Assembly: GCF_008831285.2 (NCBI RefSeq)
Contig: NC_045145.1
Coordinates: forward strand, 16,198,040-16,262,039
Direction of reading: 5' to 3'
DNA: 64,000 nt
From: Nymphaea colorata
Lineage: Eukaryota; Streptophyta; Magnoliopsida; Nymphaeales; Nymphaeaceae
Below are positions 28,044 to 39,971 of this stretch, piece by piece. A model generated the notes under the pieces. The model had not been told where the DNA came from. It did not search any database and saw only the letters and a program-made list of their open reading frames with translations. The position numbers were made by a program, and so were the translations under genes. Numbering within the stretch: the first letter of the stretch is position 1; the number at the start of each line of letters is the position of its first letter.

Positions 28044-28261
28044 CAATTGGTTTGATAACTTAAAATTGTTTTGCATGAGAGAAAGGTGAAAAGAATCCTC
28101 ATCGATGAATGAAATGGAACATGACACCACGAGCTCCCATGCAGTGAGAGGGGAATTTGATCTCTGACCATGTGCCTGTTGAAGAATGACCTGGTGACTT
28201 ATAGGCAGTGGCTTGATTCCGACAAAAAGAAAACTACAGTAACTACAAGGACTCTCTCTAA

Positions 28262-28278
28262 CCCCCCCCCCCCCCCCC
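28262..28278. repeat. Poly-C run of 17
   Basis: Seventeen uninterrupted C residues after CTCTCTCTAA. Length is likely unreliable in any assembly. Confidence 0.95.
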
Positions 28279-28630
28279 AACCACCACCTCTAGCTTGTAC
28301 TGGACCTCTATTTTGTTCTTTTCATTCCCCTGGCTTGTATTTTTACATAGGATTAGTTGTCTTAAGCTCTTATGCATGATTCTATATCCTACGTATCTGG
28401 TAAAGTAGCTTATTCACACAAGGCAGGTTTTGGTACTTGCACAAACTCATAAAACTATTCCAGACAGCACAGATAGGAAACAGAAGAGAAAGATAAATTG
28501 GCGAGAAAACACTTGCATAGTTGGTAGCGTTACTTAACAGTGGATCGTACATCACAAATTCAATTTGGTGGCTCTAATCGTTGGTACTAAGAGAATGGAG
28601 GGCACAATGAAGTAAAAGTATATAAAAACA

Positions 28631-28718
28631 AAGAACAAAATTGTTACTCGGCCAAAACGAAGAAAAATTTTCCCAAGAACAAAATTGTTACTCGGCCGAA
28701 ACGAAGAAAAATCTTCCC
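28631..28718. repeat. 44-bp tandem duplication
   Basis: Units 28631-28674 and 28675-28718 differ at two positions. They contain TTGTTACTCGGCC and AACGAAGAAAAAT. A GC-rich stretch at 28735-28860 follows, which could be a minus-strand leader. Confidence 0.95.
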
Positions 28719-29937
28719 ACCACTGAGAGAGAGATGGCGATTCCCGTCAGCCTCGGCGACTCCCGTCGACCCCCTCTCACAGCTCGTCCGTCCGGCGTCC
28801 CCTCTTCAGAATGCCCTCTTCAGTCTTCACTCGAACGAGAACGAAGGAGAGGATCGTGGTAATAACCTAAGCCCTCTTTTCCTCTTAAAAAAGACATTTT
28901 TGCCATTAAAAGGGGCGACCCAAGTTAAAAAAAAAAAAACCAAGTTTTTTACAAATATTACATGCGTGCCATTTTTTTTTAAAACCGAAGAAGCCTATAA
29001 AACGCGTTTTATAAGCATCTTTTATTTTTGACCTTTTTTTTTTTTAAAAAACAATTCTTATTCCCGTTTATACGACATAGGCGTTTTTAACGTATGATAT
29101 GCATTTTTAAAAAAAAAACAGCGTTGAGCCTCACTGCACTGAAACGTAAGCTTTAGGATCCAAATTATGAAATATACAATATGTAAAAAATAATAAATAA
29201 TTAAAAAACAACTAAAATAATAAGTACATGAGTAAAAGAATGGTATAAAAAGACATTTACCTTGTCTTAATTGTCTTCCATACATAAATGAACATGCAAA
29301 TCACAAACAAGTTATATTTACAATGCAATATAAAACAAGTTAAATCCACAATCATGAAATCATATTGAAAACAAATCAAGACAAATGTTTAGTCATCCCC
29401 AATTTGACCTGTCTTAGAAATACGAATAATTTCTACGAGTAGTTCGATTGCATGGCAGCACATAGACCAAATTTAACCCTCTCTCAATGGGAAAAAGAAC
29501 AAAGCTAACCGAAAAAGAAATCAAACCCTCTCAATGGGAAATTCTAACTAAATAAAAAAAGTGTTAAACAATCCGTCGCTACTATTTTTATCTCAAACGA
29601 AGTAAGCATTCAGGATTCGAGGTTAACTTGCACTGAAATGGCGACAAAAATCAGTGAGAAAAATCAAGAAAAGTTATGTAACAAGACACCAACTACCATG
29701 AAGTCCATTCTTCAAACTTTCAGAGCAAGAAAACACTATCCGCTACAAAACAAAAAACGAGGGGAGAAACGAGTAATCAATTACAGCAACCTGAAAACCC
29801 CCAAAACACAGAGAGCAAGATCATCGCCCCTCCCTCCCCGAACCAAAGAAATAGAGAAAATGAATATAAGAATCACATAGAAAGGCCAAATCGCATATCG
29901 AACAGTGATTCAGCTCGTTACCACGGAAGACGATGGT

Positions 29938-30119
29938 CCAAAGCCAATCCAAAATTACAGAGAGATGGCAAGAATAAAATCATGGAAGGGAGTAAGACGA
30001 AGGGAGGAGAAAGCTAATGTTGGGGGCTCCAAAGCCAATCCAAAATTACAGAGAGATGGCAAGAATAAAATCATGGAAGGGAGGAAGACGAAGGGAGGAG
30101 AAAGCTAATGTTGGGGGCT
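29938..30119. repeat. 91-bp tandem duplication
   Basis: Units 29938-30028 and 30029-30119 are identical except for one base (GGGAGTAAG against GGGAGGAAG). Both begin CCAAAGCCAATCC and end TTGGGGGCT. They lie just inside the proposed RLP24 leader intron, about 250 bases from its donor. Confidence 0.95.
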
Positions 30120-30470
30120 TCCCAAAAGAGACGAGAGGCGGGAAAATAGGAAGCAAGAGGAAAGAGCGATGAAGGGAAAAGCTCGCCCGTGGATGACCAA
30201 AACCTCCCGGCAGATAACCAGAGCCCACCGCCGAACGTCTGGGCCTCGTTTGCAACAGAGAGAGAGAGAGCGAGAGAGAGAGAGAGGCGAAGGCTGCCGG
30301 ATGGGTAGAGAGAAGAGCCGGCGGCCCTCAATCTTGAGAAGAGGGAGAGGGAGAGAGAGCGCTCACCTGTGACGGCGGCAAATTGCGAGAGGCAGCAACC
30401 CCTTCACAGCTTAGCCGGTGAGGGGAGAGAGAGAGTTTCGCGGCTATGCAGCAGAAGAAAAAGGGGGAAA

Positions 30471-32354
30471 TGCGTCATATGAGTTTGGATCTTCCCTAAT
30501 TAGATTTAGATTCAGACTTGAAATTTGAAACTGAATCCAGACCCTAGATGAATTAAAACCGACTTTTTTGCATACTGACTGGATCTCTATCAGGTTTTTG
30601 ACTCGAGTTCGGACTCAAATACCTGGACCATATATTGAATTTGAGTATGAATACAATTTAGCCTTCAGTCCTCTTTACGTTATTGAATCCACCAAAATGG
30701 ATCAAGTTTTGAACTGCAACAAAAATGGCAGTCATACATCAAAAGAGAGAGAGAGAGAGAGAGAGAGGGATGGAAAAACTGCTTTTAAAACAATTTAAAG
30801 CTTTGTGAAGTGTTGATAGAATTTGAAAAGAAAAAATAAACATAAGTAAGCAGGGAATGTGTCATCTTCACGGTGCTGCTTTAATCACTGCTTTATTCAA
30901 TAGCAGATAGTTTACATATCGAAACTAATAGATGGGTCATACTTAATTCATTCTCAGGTGTAGAGTAATTCATTCTACCATTCGGTTGAAAGCCAAAGCG
31001 CCCATTAAGTCACCCTTTTCTCATTCCCTTTTTATAACACTGGAAACTAACCGCTTACCAACCATCATCGTGCTAACCCTTGACCATACTTAGTTCTTAT
31101 ATATCAGCACCTCTAAAGGCTGTACTTTTGCTCTGGCTTCTAAAAATTGTTCCCTTTTAATCAATGAATATTTTGTTTATTTCTTGTTCGGTTTCCTACC
31201 ATGAGCAATAGGAGGTTTTAATCACAGAGGACTTATCTTCTTCTTTCTTTCTTTTTTTTTTCTTTCTTTCCTTCTATTTTTTATATAGTAGTGAGAGTTG
31301 CATTAATGGCAAATCATGGCCATGTTACTGGATGGTACAGACCAGTATGAGCCAGTGTGTATCATCAATTTACCAAGGAGCAATCCAACATGGTGGCGTT
31401 ACCAATATTGACAAATGGCGTCAGTTTTTGTGAAATTATGCTTTTAAAAAACAATTCTTATTTCAATCCTAAACTCCGACATTCGATCTGCATTCTCGAA
31501 AAACTTTATATCTATTCTGTCTCTCCACTTAAGAGTTTATAATGTTCGGAAATTCTTATAGCACCTATAGAAATCGAAATGGAGTCGTACCGAAGTCGTA
31601 CCATCTAAAGCTAAACTATGACCCTTGAGGCTTGTCTGGTAAATCTGATTCACCCTAATCGCTTCGATAGACTAGAACAATTCGCATGTTCACATTGTTA
31701 CTCGCGTAACTCATTTTCTCATGTTGGTGACCGCACGATTCTTTAACAGCCCTGGTTGTCGGAATACCGCTTAGGACAAAGCCTAAAGACCCATCTGTGG
31801 AAATGCCTATCAGCATATGGAAGGTTTCCATTAAGAATCAGTACCGTAGGGAATGACACAATGGTAACCAATTCAAGAATTTACTTTCATGAAATCTCTC
31901 TCTCTCTCCAAAGTGAGAACTGTACCTATAAAGGACGCAAATAGATCAGAAGTAGGGATTCATGGTTCATAGAAACTCAGTTGTTGTGTTTCAGGATAGA
32001 TGTGAAGAGGGTCCAGTGCAGAAAGGCCAATATTTAGTCAAACAAGCCCCTGTAACTGCATCAGTCTTTCCATTTTTTTTTCATCTCTGCTGATTCTGGT
32101 ATATCGAGTACGTACCACGGTAAAAGTACCTCCTGTGATAGAAGAAAATGGGTTCTTCTATCATTCTATGGACATTTATAAGATGTCCAATTCACACACA
32201 CGCACACAAATGAAGCATTTTGATGGTCAATTTGGTACAGAGAAGCAACTGAATATGTTGAAGACAGTATCTTTGGCATTTCAAAAAGATGAAATTATTT
32301 GAAAACAATCTACAAGAGAAAAAAAAATTGAAGTTCTCTGCTACATGTTGATGC
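30471..32354. other. Intergenic stretch, no recognisable gene
   Basis: Upstream of the RLP24 leader and downstream of CURT1A copy 2. AT-rich with a (GA)n run near 30745-30768. No family resemblance in any open frame. Confidence 0.65.
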
Positions 32355-34805
32355 TTATTCTGAACCAGCGATCTTCTTCTTCAGATCTTCAATATCTGAT
32401 GCCAACTCTTTTCTGCTAGACTGATCAAAATAGTAATTTTCCAATAGTTAACAAAAAATAATGCAAAACCAATCGTCGGCAGCCACGTTTGAGAGCCCTA
32501 AAAAGAAAAAACTGGAAATGAAAATTTTACCTTGAACAGCAGATATCGGTACACAAACCATCCAGTATATCCAAGTCCAACAAGTTCCATGATTTTAGGA
32601 AGCTGAGTAATTTCAACAAATATGTTATATATCAGCCAATTTTACTAGACAGACTGTTGATAGTTGATACAAACAAAAGTCTCGTGATTCAACAAATTTA
32701 TAATTTGATTTTCACAAATGAATTGTCTGTACAAGCAAAGAATTCAGGTTACCAGTGGGACAGAGTTTATAGCCCCAACAACTATAGAGGACAACCAGAC
32801 TGCCACTATTGCACCTCCGCCATAAATTAATACAGTTGACTTGTTTTCAAGACCATCCCACTGCCAAATGACCAAATAAAAACTGTTATTGGGAAAAGAA
32901 TAAAACCAAGTGTGTTGAGTAAAATTCTGAACAACAAGATGATGTTTCACCTTTTCCTTCAAGTCAGAAAAGACCTCCTCTACTTGGATGGAACTGGATG
33001 TATCTTCAGAGGAAGATGCCCTAATTGGAAGTGGAGCAAACTTGCGGGATTCTGGAAAAGAAGATGCATGAGTGGGCATTGGCAGAATCTAGGTTTTAAC
33101 CCACAAGATAGAACTCAACCTCTTGAATCGTAAAGCAGCAAATGGGTAACATCTTGATCATAAAATTTGAAGCAAAGCAAAGTTCCGATTTCCAATTACT
33201 GAGCAATGCAAGCGACCAACTAAAATGAGCAACCAAACGACTAGACCAACAATGAATAAGAGGTCCTTTAGTAGAAAAATGACAACAAACATGGACTAAT
33301 CCATCTAGCTACTTATAGACGAAGAAGCAAAGCTCTAACTAGCCATAGATGAAGCAATGAAGCAAGGCTATATAGTGTTATCGATACCAACTTAGCCTCA
33401 GACTTCAAATGACTGAAAACAAAGTTACAAACTGCAAAGAAGAGGTAATAATAGCAACAAGTGAAGACACAGAGATAGAGACTTGAATCTCATCAAGGCA
33501 CTTGAAATATCTGGTAGCAGCATCATTGAACAGAAAAATCAACCAGAGAATTGCAGAAAAAATGCGGTTAGTGGCGAAACTTTAAATTGAGGGAGCTGAC
33601 TTGCACTGCAGTCCCTTTCCCCACAATGAAAGCCTAAAATATGCAACAAAATAAGAGAGTAAAGGAAAGCCACTATTTGATCACAGTCAGTAAAATGATC
33701 GATCTTCATCCTCGAAACTTTCCGCCCACATGCACAGAGCATTAGTTCTGTAAGATCAATAGGTTACCTCCTTGGATGCTACTTAGCACCACAAGCTGAT
33801 TTATGTAAATTAGTACTAGAGGGGTTATCAGTTTCTTTTATGAATGTAATTGATGAATAATCGATGAACAAGAATTATGACCATAAAACCAAATTCATTT
33901 TTACTTTCTCGCCTAACAGTGGTTGTCAAAAATCCTGCACCAACGACATCCAGAAAGAGTACTGAGTTCAAGTATACGTGTATGGGGCTGAATATAATTC
34001 ATTTAGGAACGACAGATTAAAAAGGAGGTTTCTGCTTCGATGAAATCTTATCATGGTTGTTCAATGTGACTGAACTTGCAAGTCATAGCTACAGTTTTGC
34101 AGCAATTGTTGAGCCAATTCATACAATCTCCACTTTCTCAGCAACGAGAGAACATCACAAGCCAGAAATATGCAAGTGAACAGCCCTAAATGGATAATAT
34201 ATCTAATAAGTAACAGAAGCAGTGGGAGAAACATGAAACAGAAGAAAATCCTTCATCATTTAGTCATTGTCGGAAAACCACAGAGTTGCACAAGAAAGAA
34301 CAAGTTGGCTTCGAAGGCCAAATCACAGGCAGACGACCAAAATCCTTGGAAATTGACTATAAGAAAAGAACATGTCCTACCGCTGTGACACTATGTGCCC
34401 AGGTACAGTTCCAGGCAACCAATCGCAAAAGACCAATGAAAGGACAATAATCACGAAAGCGAGAAAAGTTCATGGGGTTACAACAGCCAACAGAATAGTA
34501 TCACATGAGAGGAAAGAAAGAAGAATCGATTGACAAAAAAGAAAAAATTTAGATTAGACACAATGTCACTTACAAAACCGACAAAACCAAACATTCAGTG
34601 TTCCCTTAAACAGAGACCAACATCCAATCGTTCAATCCCGCGAAACCCAGAGAGAGAGGGAGAGAGGGAGAGCACCTGAGAGGGAGATGGAAGGGCGCGG
34701 TAGGAAGAAAGCATTATGGTGGTGGAGCTGAGGGCGTGAAGAGGAGGTGATTGGGAGGCGGGCCTTGAGGAGGGCAGTGGAAGCTCCGGCATAGATGGTA
34801 GCCAT
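32355..34805 (-). CDS. CURT1A: CURVATURE THYLAKOID 1A-like protein, copy 2
   Basis: Paralogue of the gene at 11056-13955, same strand and same five-exon plan: 34676-34805, 32951-33051, 32753-32860, 32531-32602, 32355-32420; 158 aa. Exons 2 to 5 have exactly the same lengths and phases as copy 1; exon 1 is 15 bases shorter. Over the residues of exons 2-5 I count about 100 of 115 identical. Exon 4 (the second membrane helix, LPKIMELVGLGYTGWFVYRY onward) is fully identical, and changes in helix 1 are conservative (Ile/Val/Leu). The transit peptide differs more but keeps the MATIYAGAS opening. Both the promoter (GCCACGTGGC at about 34957-34965) and the 3' UTR (ATGAAATT, ATTTGAAA, CAAT) resemble copy 1. 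Expected role: grana-margin curvature, probably in hetero-oligomers. Confidence 0.95.
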
Positions 34806-34957
34806 GGTTGCCCTGTGGTTCTGCTTCTCCTACTTCCTTCTCTCTCCTCCTCTCACCCTCTTCCCTTAGCTCTCTTCCCCCGCTGAAGCGCTGCCCACGT
34901 TATCTTCTTTCCACCCTCACAACAACAAAATGATTTTCACGGGCTCCCTTATTGCGC

Positions 34958-34963
34958 CACGTG
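34958..34963. promoter_or_regulatory. G-box (CACGTG) upstream of CURT1A copy 2
   Basis: A perfect palindromic G-box inside GCCACGTGGC, about 155 bases upstream of the start codon. An ATTGG (CCAAT-box) lies just beyond at about 34979. G-boxes bind light-related bZIP and bHLH factors (HY5, PIFs), which suits a photosynthetic gene. The matching place in copy 1 reads CACTTGGCA (14091-14099). Confidence 0.55.
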
Positions 34964-34965
34964 GC

Positions 34966-36775
34966 AAGTAAGCGCCGCTGATTGGATGATCCTCTATCTC
35001 GAGAATCCACCGGTGGCACTTCCAAAAAAATTCATGCTGACAATGAGCCAGGCAATGGGCTGAAACTCGGCTCAATTCTTGGGCATGGCGTATTGGCTGA
35101 TAGGTTTCATTATTTGCAAAATATGTTTAAAATATCTTAAATTAACTTATAAAACATAAAATAACTAAAATTGTATGGGAAGATACGAAGCTGGTAAGTT
35201 CCAATTAGTGCGGCGACATTGAGTTCACATTATGTCTATTTCTTAAAAAAGGTTCTCCGGTGGAGCTCAAGGCCACGCCATTAATAGAATGGCAATGCTA
35301 TGAGTGAATCCATGGCCTTCTTTTGGATACTTTTCAAAACTCGTTCAAACCACGCTCTCTCTCTAGTAAAGCATTGTAATGCATGCTTTGTTTGAGAGAA
35401 ATCTACATTGAACAATCAATTCTATATTTCAAGTGAATGGGAGGCTATTTTCACCGCTCAAGTGAAGACCAAAGCCTCCCCCCTTTGCTCCAAGGTTGAG
35501 GACTACTTTTGGTGTTTGAGAGTAACAAGGAGAGAGAAAGTGAGAAAGCTTGGGGTTTTGCCCTGTTTAATTTTCTGCGTCTAAAGTAAATGTAACCAAT
35601 ATTTACCTAATCTTCTTTCCATAGTCCTGCTTAAAGCCCATCGAAAAGGCCTAACACCGCAAGGAGAGTTAGTGCAAACAATATCAACAAGAAGCTTCCA
35701 CATAAGACTGTAAAAATTGCGCAAAATGAGTTCAAAGGTGCTCACCGCATCTTAGCAGTAAGCACCACTCTCGTCCAAGCACTAAAATTTTTAGTAAACA
35801 TCTAATACAGTAGTGCTGGTACAATGATTGATCTACTAAAAAAAGTAAAAGCAAGAAAAAGGACCCTAATTGCTTTCTTTGAAGCGGTGCAATCAATGGG
35901 ATGCAAGTAGTAGGTAGTCTTAGACTAAAAAAAACAAGACGTTGCAGGTCTGAAAGAGAATGTAACTTTCAAAAAGCAAAACATTTTCAACGTGGAAAAC
36001 GTATTTCCAAGAGTGATTTCACGTTGCACCATGTGAGCTTCTCATATAATTCCAAGACGATGAAACATCTACCAGTTTTGCATGTTGTGAATCCTATGAC
36101 TTAAACGAGCAAATCACGGGTTCTGAAATTATTCTGTTTGTTGGCTCTATTGTCTCTTTCCATTCTAAATTCAGTTTTTTTTCTTTAGGGGTTTGAACTT
36201 GCAGGGCCATTGAATTAGGATAATGTCGTAACTGTCTGTTATGTGGGCAGTGATGGTTCCATTCCCATGGCCATCGGCTCCTTCCCCAAGTAAAGTTATA
36301 GGTGCACAATTTGGAGTTGGGGTAGCAGACTCCAAGGCTTCGATCTGGGTTTCCCTTCAATACGTTAATTGAAGTCTTCATTGTGCCTCTTTGATCCAAT
36401 AACTGTTCTCCCTTGATATATGAAGCGACAAATCTCAGTATGTTTAAAACGTAGAAGTCCGTCTCAGTGGAGTTTCAGCTTGCTGAAGCTGGAATTTGAG
36501 ACGATTTTGCACACGGATAATGTAAGATGTACATTCCATCTCGAACATGGGCTTGATCTATATCTTGCGAAGGCTGTGGTTCGTTGGTATAATGGGAGAA
36601 TTTCGACCCCCTTAAACAGACAAGATGATACACATTATTTGCAGAGAGAGAAAAAATCCGCACAAGCATTAGGCCATTGTTAAGGACCACAGACTGGTTA
36701 TATTCAATCACAGAGCCTTGTAGAGAGATAGAAGTCACGGCAATGTCAAATATATCCATTGAACAGAACAGAATC
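34966..36775. other. Intergenic stretch, no recognisable gene
   Basis: Between the CURT1A copy 2 promoter and the lipase 3' end. No coding resemblance. The lipase 3' UTR should lie at the high-coordinate end. Confidence 0.6.
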
Positions 36776-38424
36776 TTATTGAGCTTTGCATTGAGGCAGT
36801 GGTTGAACAGTGTACAAGGACCTCAACTGCCTGCTTATGAGCTTGCTCTGATGTGCCTCCTGTAGATCCAAATCATGAGACCACCATTGCTCCAAACCAT
36901 GAGCTTCCAAGAACTTCTGTGGGCCCTTGGACATCACAAACAGCTTTGCTGCCATTTGCTTTTGTTCCTTAACCTTTGGCTTCTCTAGGACTACGCCTTC
37001 GCCATTTTGACCTTGAACTGCGCCCGTTGGACTGGAATAATAACAGCAGATATAGTCACTTTTGTTGACGTATAGGTGTGGAATCCATTTATTCAATTGC
37101 TTGCAAGCTTTAGCTCCATTATCATTGTTCTTGTCATCTTCGTCCTCATCAATGGGCTGAACCGCACAATTGGCAGGCAGAATTGCTCGGGCCATATTCA
37201 TCGTATCCTTGATACTCCTCCACAGGTTCTCTGCTATCTCTGCAATGCTTCTGAATCCCGTGGCAATTGAAACAGACGGTGGATTAAACAAGTGAGTCTC
37301 CACATAAACGCCTTCTTTGGCCAGTGCTTTACCCACCTGCAAAGCAAATCCTGCTCCAAGAGAATGTCCTGCAATGCAGATGTTAGAGCTACCAAACTTG
37401 TCCGCTGCCGATTTTAGTGCTTCTAACGTCTTCCTGAATCTGACGGAGCCTTTCAAGCTTTCCCAAGTAAGGAAACGCAAATCATCCGCTAAGTCTCTTC
37501 TAATGGTTGGCCTATTTAGTATTGTTCCCCTGAGTGCTAAAACAGCCTGCGGGGCGCCGCTTGGTCTCATCAAGATGATGTCTGATAAGGCAGCTGCCCG
37601 ATCCCACTGGAAAATTGCTCCAAAAATGGATCCATCTATGTCGTCTACCAACGTCTCCGTTTCTCTGTACTTAAATGGCTTCCACCACTTTGGAGCAAGG
37701 GCATTCTTTACATTTCTATTTTCTTGCCTATCGAGCTCGAGAAGGTAAACCGCCTGTACGAAACAAGCTATCACCGTTCTTCTGTAGTTTGGATCTTTCC
37801 TGTCAATAGAAAAGAAAATTCAGAGAGGGAAAAAAAGATGTCTTTTGGCGCTTTGGTTCTCTGAAACTAACATTTGCTCGTCAGCCTCATTTATTCAGCT
37901 AAATTTCAACCCATTAAAACCAATCAAAATCCGACTTTGACGTTGAATTCAATCATTTAATCGAGATCTCTCGCATCACAATATTCTATGAAACCTAAAG
38001 TTTAAATTTCTTAGCAGAAATTTCATGAAGTGTAAAGCCGAAAAGACAAGTAAATAATTTCTACTGCACACTATCACTAGAAGACAAGCTATTGAACGAT
38101 CTTCCAGAAACACAGAAGCACCGTGAAAGTAACATTAGTATCGCCGTAAGCAGCATTGCCTGCACTATGGTAATCCCTTCCCCCAAAAATATTGAAAGCC
38201 AGCACAGATTTCGTCATGAAAAGGGAGTCCCAGAAAACCGAGATCCACCCCGAGACCAGACTCTAGAGTCCAGACCAAATTGCAGCTACAAAAGCCTAAA
38301 ATCCTCACCAACTCGAACAGAAGAGGTCTCTCCAATTAGGAGAGGACAGATTTCGAGGGCCAGAAACGTGGAAAGCGTAAGGATGGGCTTCTTCAGCAGC
38401 CTCCACTGCACGGCTTTCGGCCAT
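36776..38424 (-). CDS. Class-3 lipase-like alpha/beta hydrolase (At4g10955-type)
   Basis: Predicted serine hydrolase acting on acyl esters; substrate unknown. Proteins of this family are often mislabelled GDSL esterases, but the fold is that of class-3 lipases. Two exons: 38309-38424 and 36776-37799; the codon for Trp39 is split by the intron; 379 aa. Seen: N-terminal SGP-x-NLSSPNW, then SSWKDPNYRRTVIACFVQ across the splice, the oxyanion-region LRGT (about 128-131), and the nucleophile elbow AGHSLGAG with Ser185. A downstream HLFNPPSVS segment is also typical. A low-complexity acidic segment (DEDEDDKNNDNG) lies between the core and the C-terminal HLYVNKSDYICCYY block. The start is the ATG at 38422-38424, first in the exon that completes the conserved N-terminus. 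A TATATAG lies only about 20-27 bases before it, so the true start of transcription may be further upstream. Confidence 0.9.
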
Positions 38425-39971
38425 CGCCAACTCTATGTCCTCACTATATACACACTTTCTATGTACACCAAACTAAAAGCATATTACCACAACCAGCGCA
38501 GACCAGTCGAAGTGGGGGGAGGGGAGAGCCCGAAGGAGGACAGAAATAGAGTGAGAGGCAAAACGGTCAAGAGAAACGAGTATTCTCTTGCTTTCTCGAG
38601 GATGCTTCAAGTGTCGGTAAAGAGTGGGTCGCGTCCCTCGGCGCTTCTCCAACGGTCATATTTTCATGTGAGCAAACGGATAGGATCCAGTTGGATACTA
38701 AAAATTACACGTTAATCATGTTCTCATTATTGGTTCTGGAACTCCGCTTTACAGTCGGTGCTGACTACTAACTAGTTGTTCTAAGCGCCTACACCAACAA
38801 CACTTGACATTCACCTTAAGGCCATACAACAACCCCTCTCTCTTTTCCACTGCTGAGTCTCCCTGCTGTGAACTCTTGGAGTACCCTGCCCAGATCGTGG
38901 GTGCTTGAGCTTGAGGGAAGCTTTTCTTCCCTTACCTGAAACGTGGAACGTTTCTCTGAACAAAGGAAACGTTCTCAAAGATCAAAGCGTATAGATCTTG
39001 ACTTCTTTCAACTGCATGTATTAAGGGATGTCTTCGAAGAGATCTGATAAAATCGTTAGGCACCAGCACCGCAAACAGAAAGTAGTAGGATTGAGGAAAA
39101 TGAAGAACAGAACAGCTTTTACTAGTGATCAACATGGCCCAGGCAATTTGTAGGAGTATTCCACGTGTTCCGTAAGAAGAGACTGCCGTCAGGTAACATG
39201 ATGAAAGTCGCTAAAAAATAGACGGAAGATGCTTGTCAGATAAAAGAATCAGATGAGTCAGGCAGGTGCTGTTCCAGGTTTTGGTGCGATTTACCGTTGA
39301 AATGGAAGGAAATGCCCACTTCAAGCTCTGATAACAACTGCTGTCGGCATCGACCTAAATCCGCCGATTAGAATCAAATTGGTGTCTTTTCTAACGATAC
39401 TAAGAAAAAGTGTGCATTAGGTTATGTTGTGAAAAAATTTTTAAAGATCCAAACGCGACGCATCAAGTACTATTTTTCTACAAAGCTCATCTAGGAAAAC
39501 AGTCGATCACAAACTCATACGGGATTGTCAAAGTAACCAGCTCTCCTGGCAAAGTACAAAACGCTCATAGGCTTCCAACCGTTCGCTCCTAAAGAATTTA
39601 CTTTTTACAGCCGACTCTAAAGAGGAAATTGAAACAGTATCAGGCTTCTTCAGTTATGCAAGCCATCATTTCCTGCCCCCCAAGAGACATGGTCATAATC
39701 CCAAGTAGAGAATCTATGTCAGGGGTTCACGACTGGACTTGAAAATGATGATATATAGCAAAATGTACAGAAGCAAGTCATATGTATGGCCTTCCTGCAG
39801 TGCATCTTCCATGTCACGCTGTCATTTAGCTAGGTGAATCCATGACATAGCACCAATTAACAGAGATGAGTCTCCTCCCACCTGAATGAACCAGGATACA
39901 ACAGAATGACATTTATTTCAAGAGCTCACCAAAGAATGTAGTTACATAGCATCAACAAGCTACCACATAAT
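38425..39971. other. Lipase upstream region and intergenic stretch
   Basis: The first 250 bases contain CT-rich leader-like sequence on the minus strand. The rest shows no gene. The CCDC174-like gene's 3' UTR falls at the end. Confidence 0.55.

Larger units (their letters stand above)
27295..30470 (-). other. Probable RLP24 5' leader: distant first exon and long leader intron
   Basis: On the minus strand a GC- and CT-rich stretch (about 30470-30367) ends at a strong splice donor, CGTCACAG followed by GTGAGCGC. The next gene in that direction is RLP24, whose start-codon exon has a GGCACAG acceptor with first base near 27293. Joining them gives a 5' UTR intron of about 3.1 kb. A second, closer candidate leader is the GC-rich stretch 28735-28860. 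The link is inference. Otherwise the stretch holds only AT-rich DNA and short duplications. Confidence 0.45.

Noticed and set aside
38092-38715. 207-codon plus-strand open frame across the lipase first exon
   Set aside because: It runs antisense through lipase exon 1, its intron and upstream region, has no recognisable domain, and the minus-strand model explains the conserved sequence.
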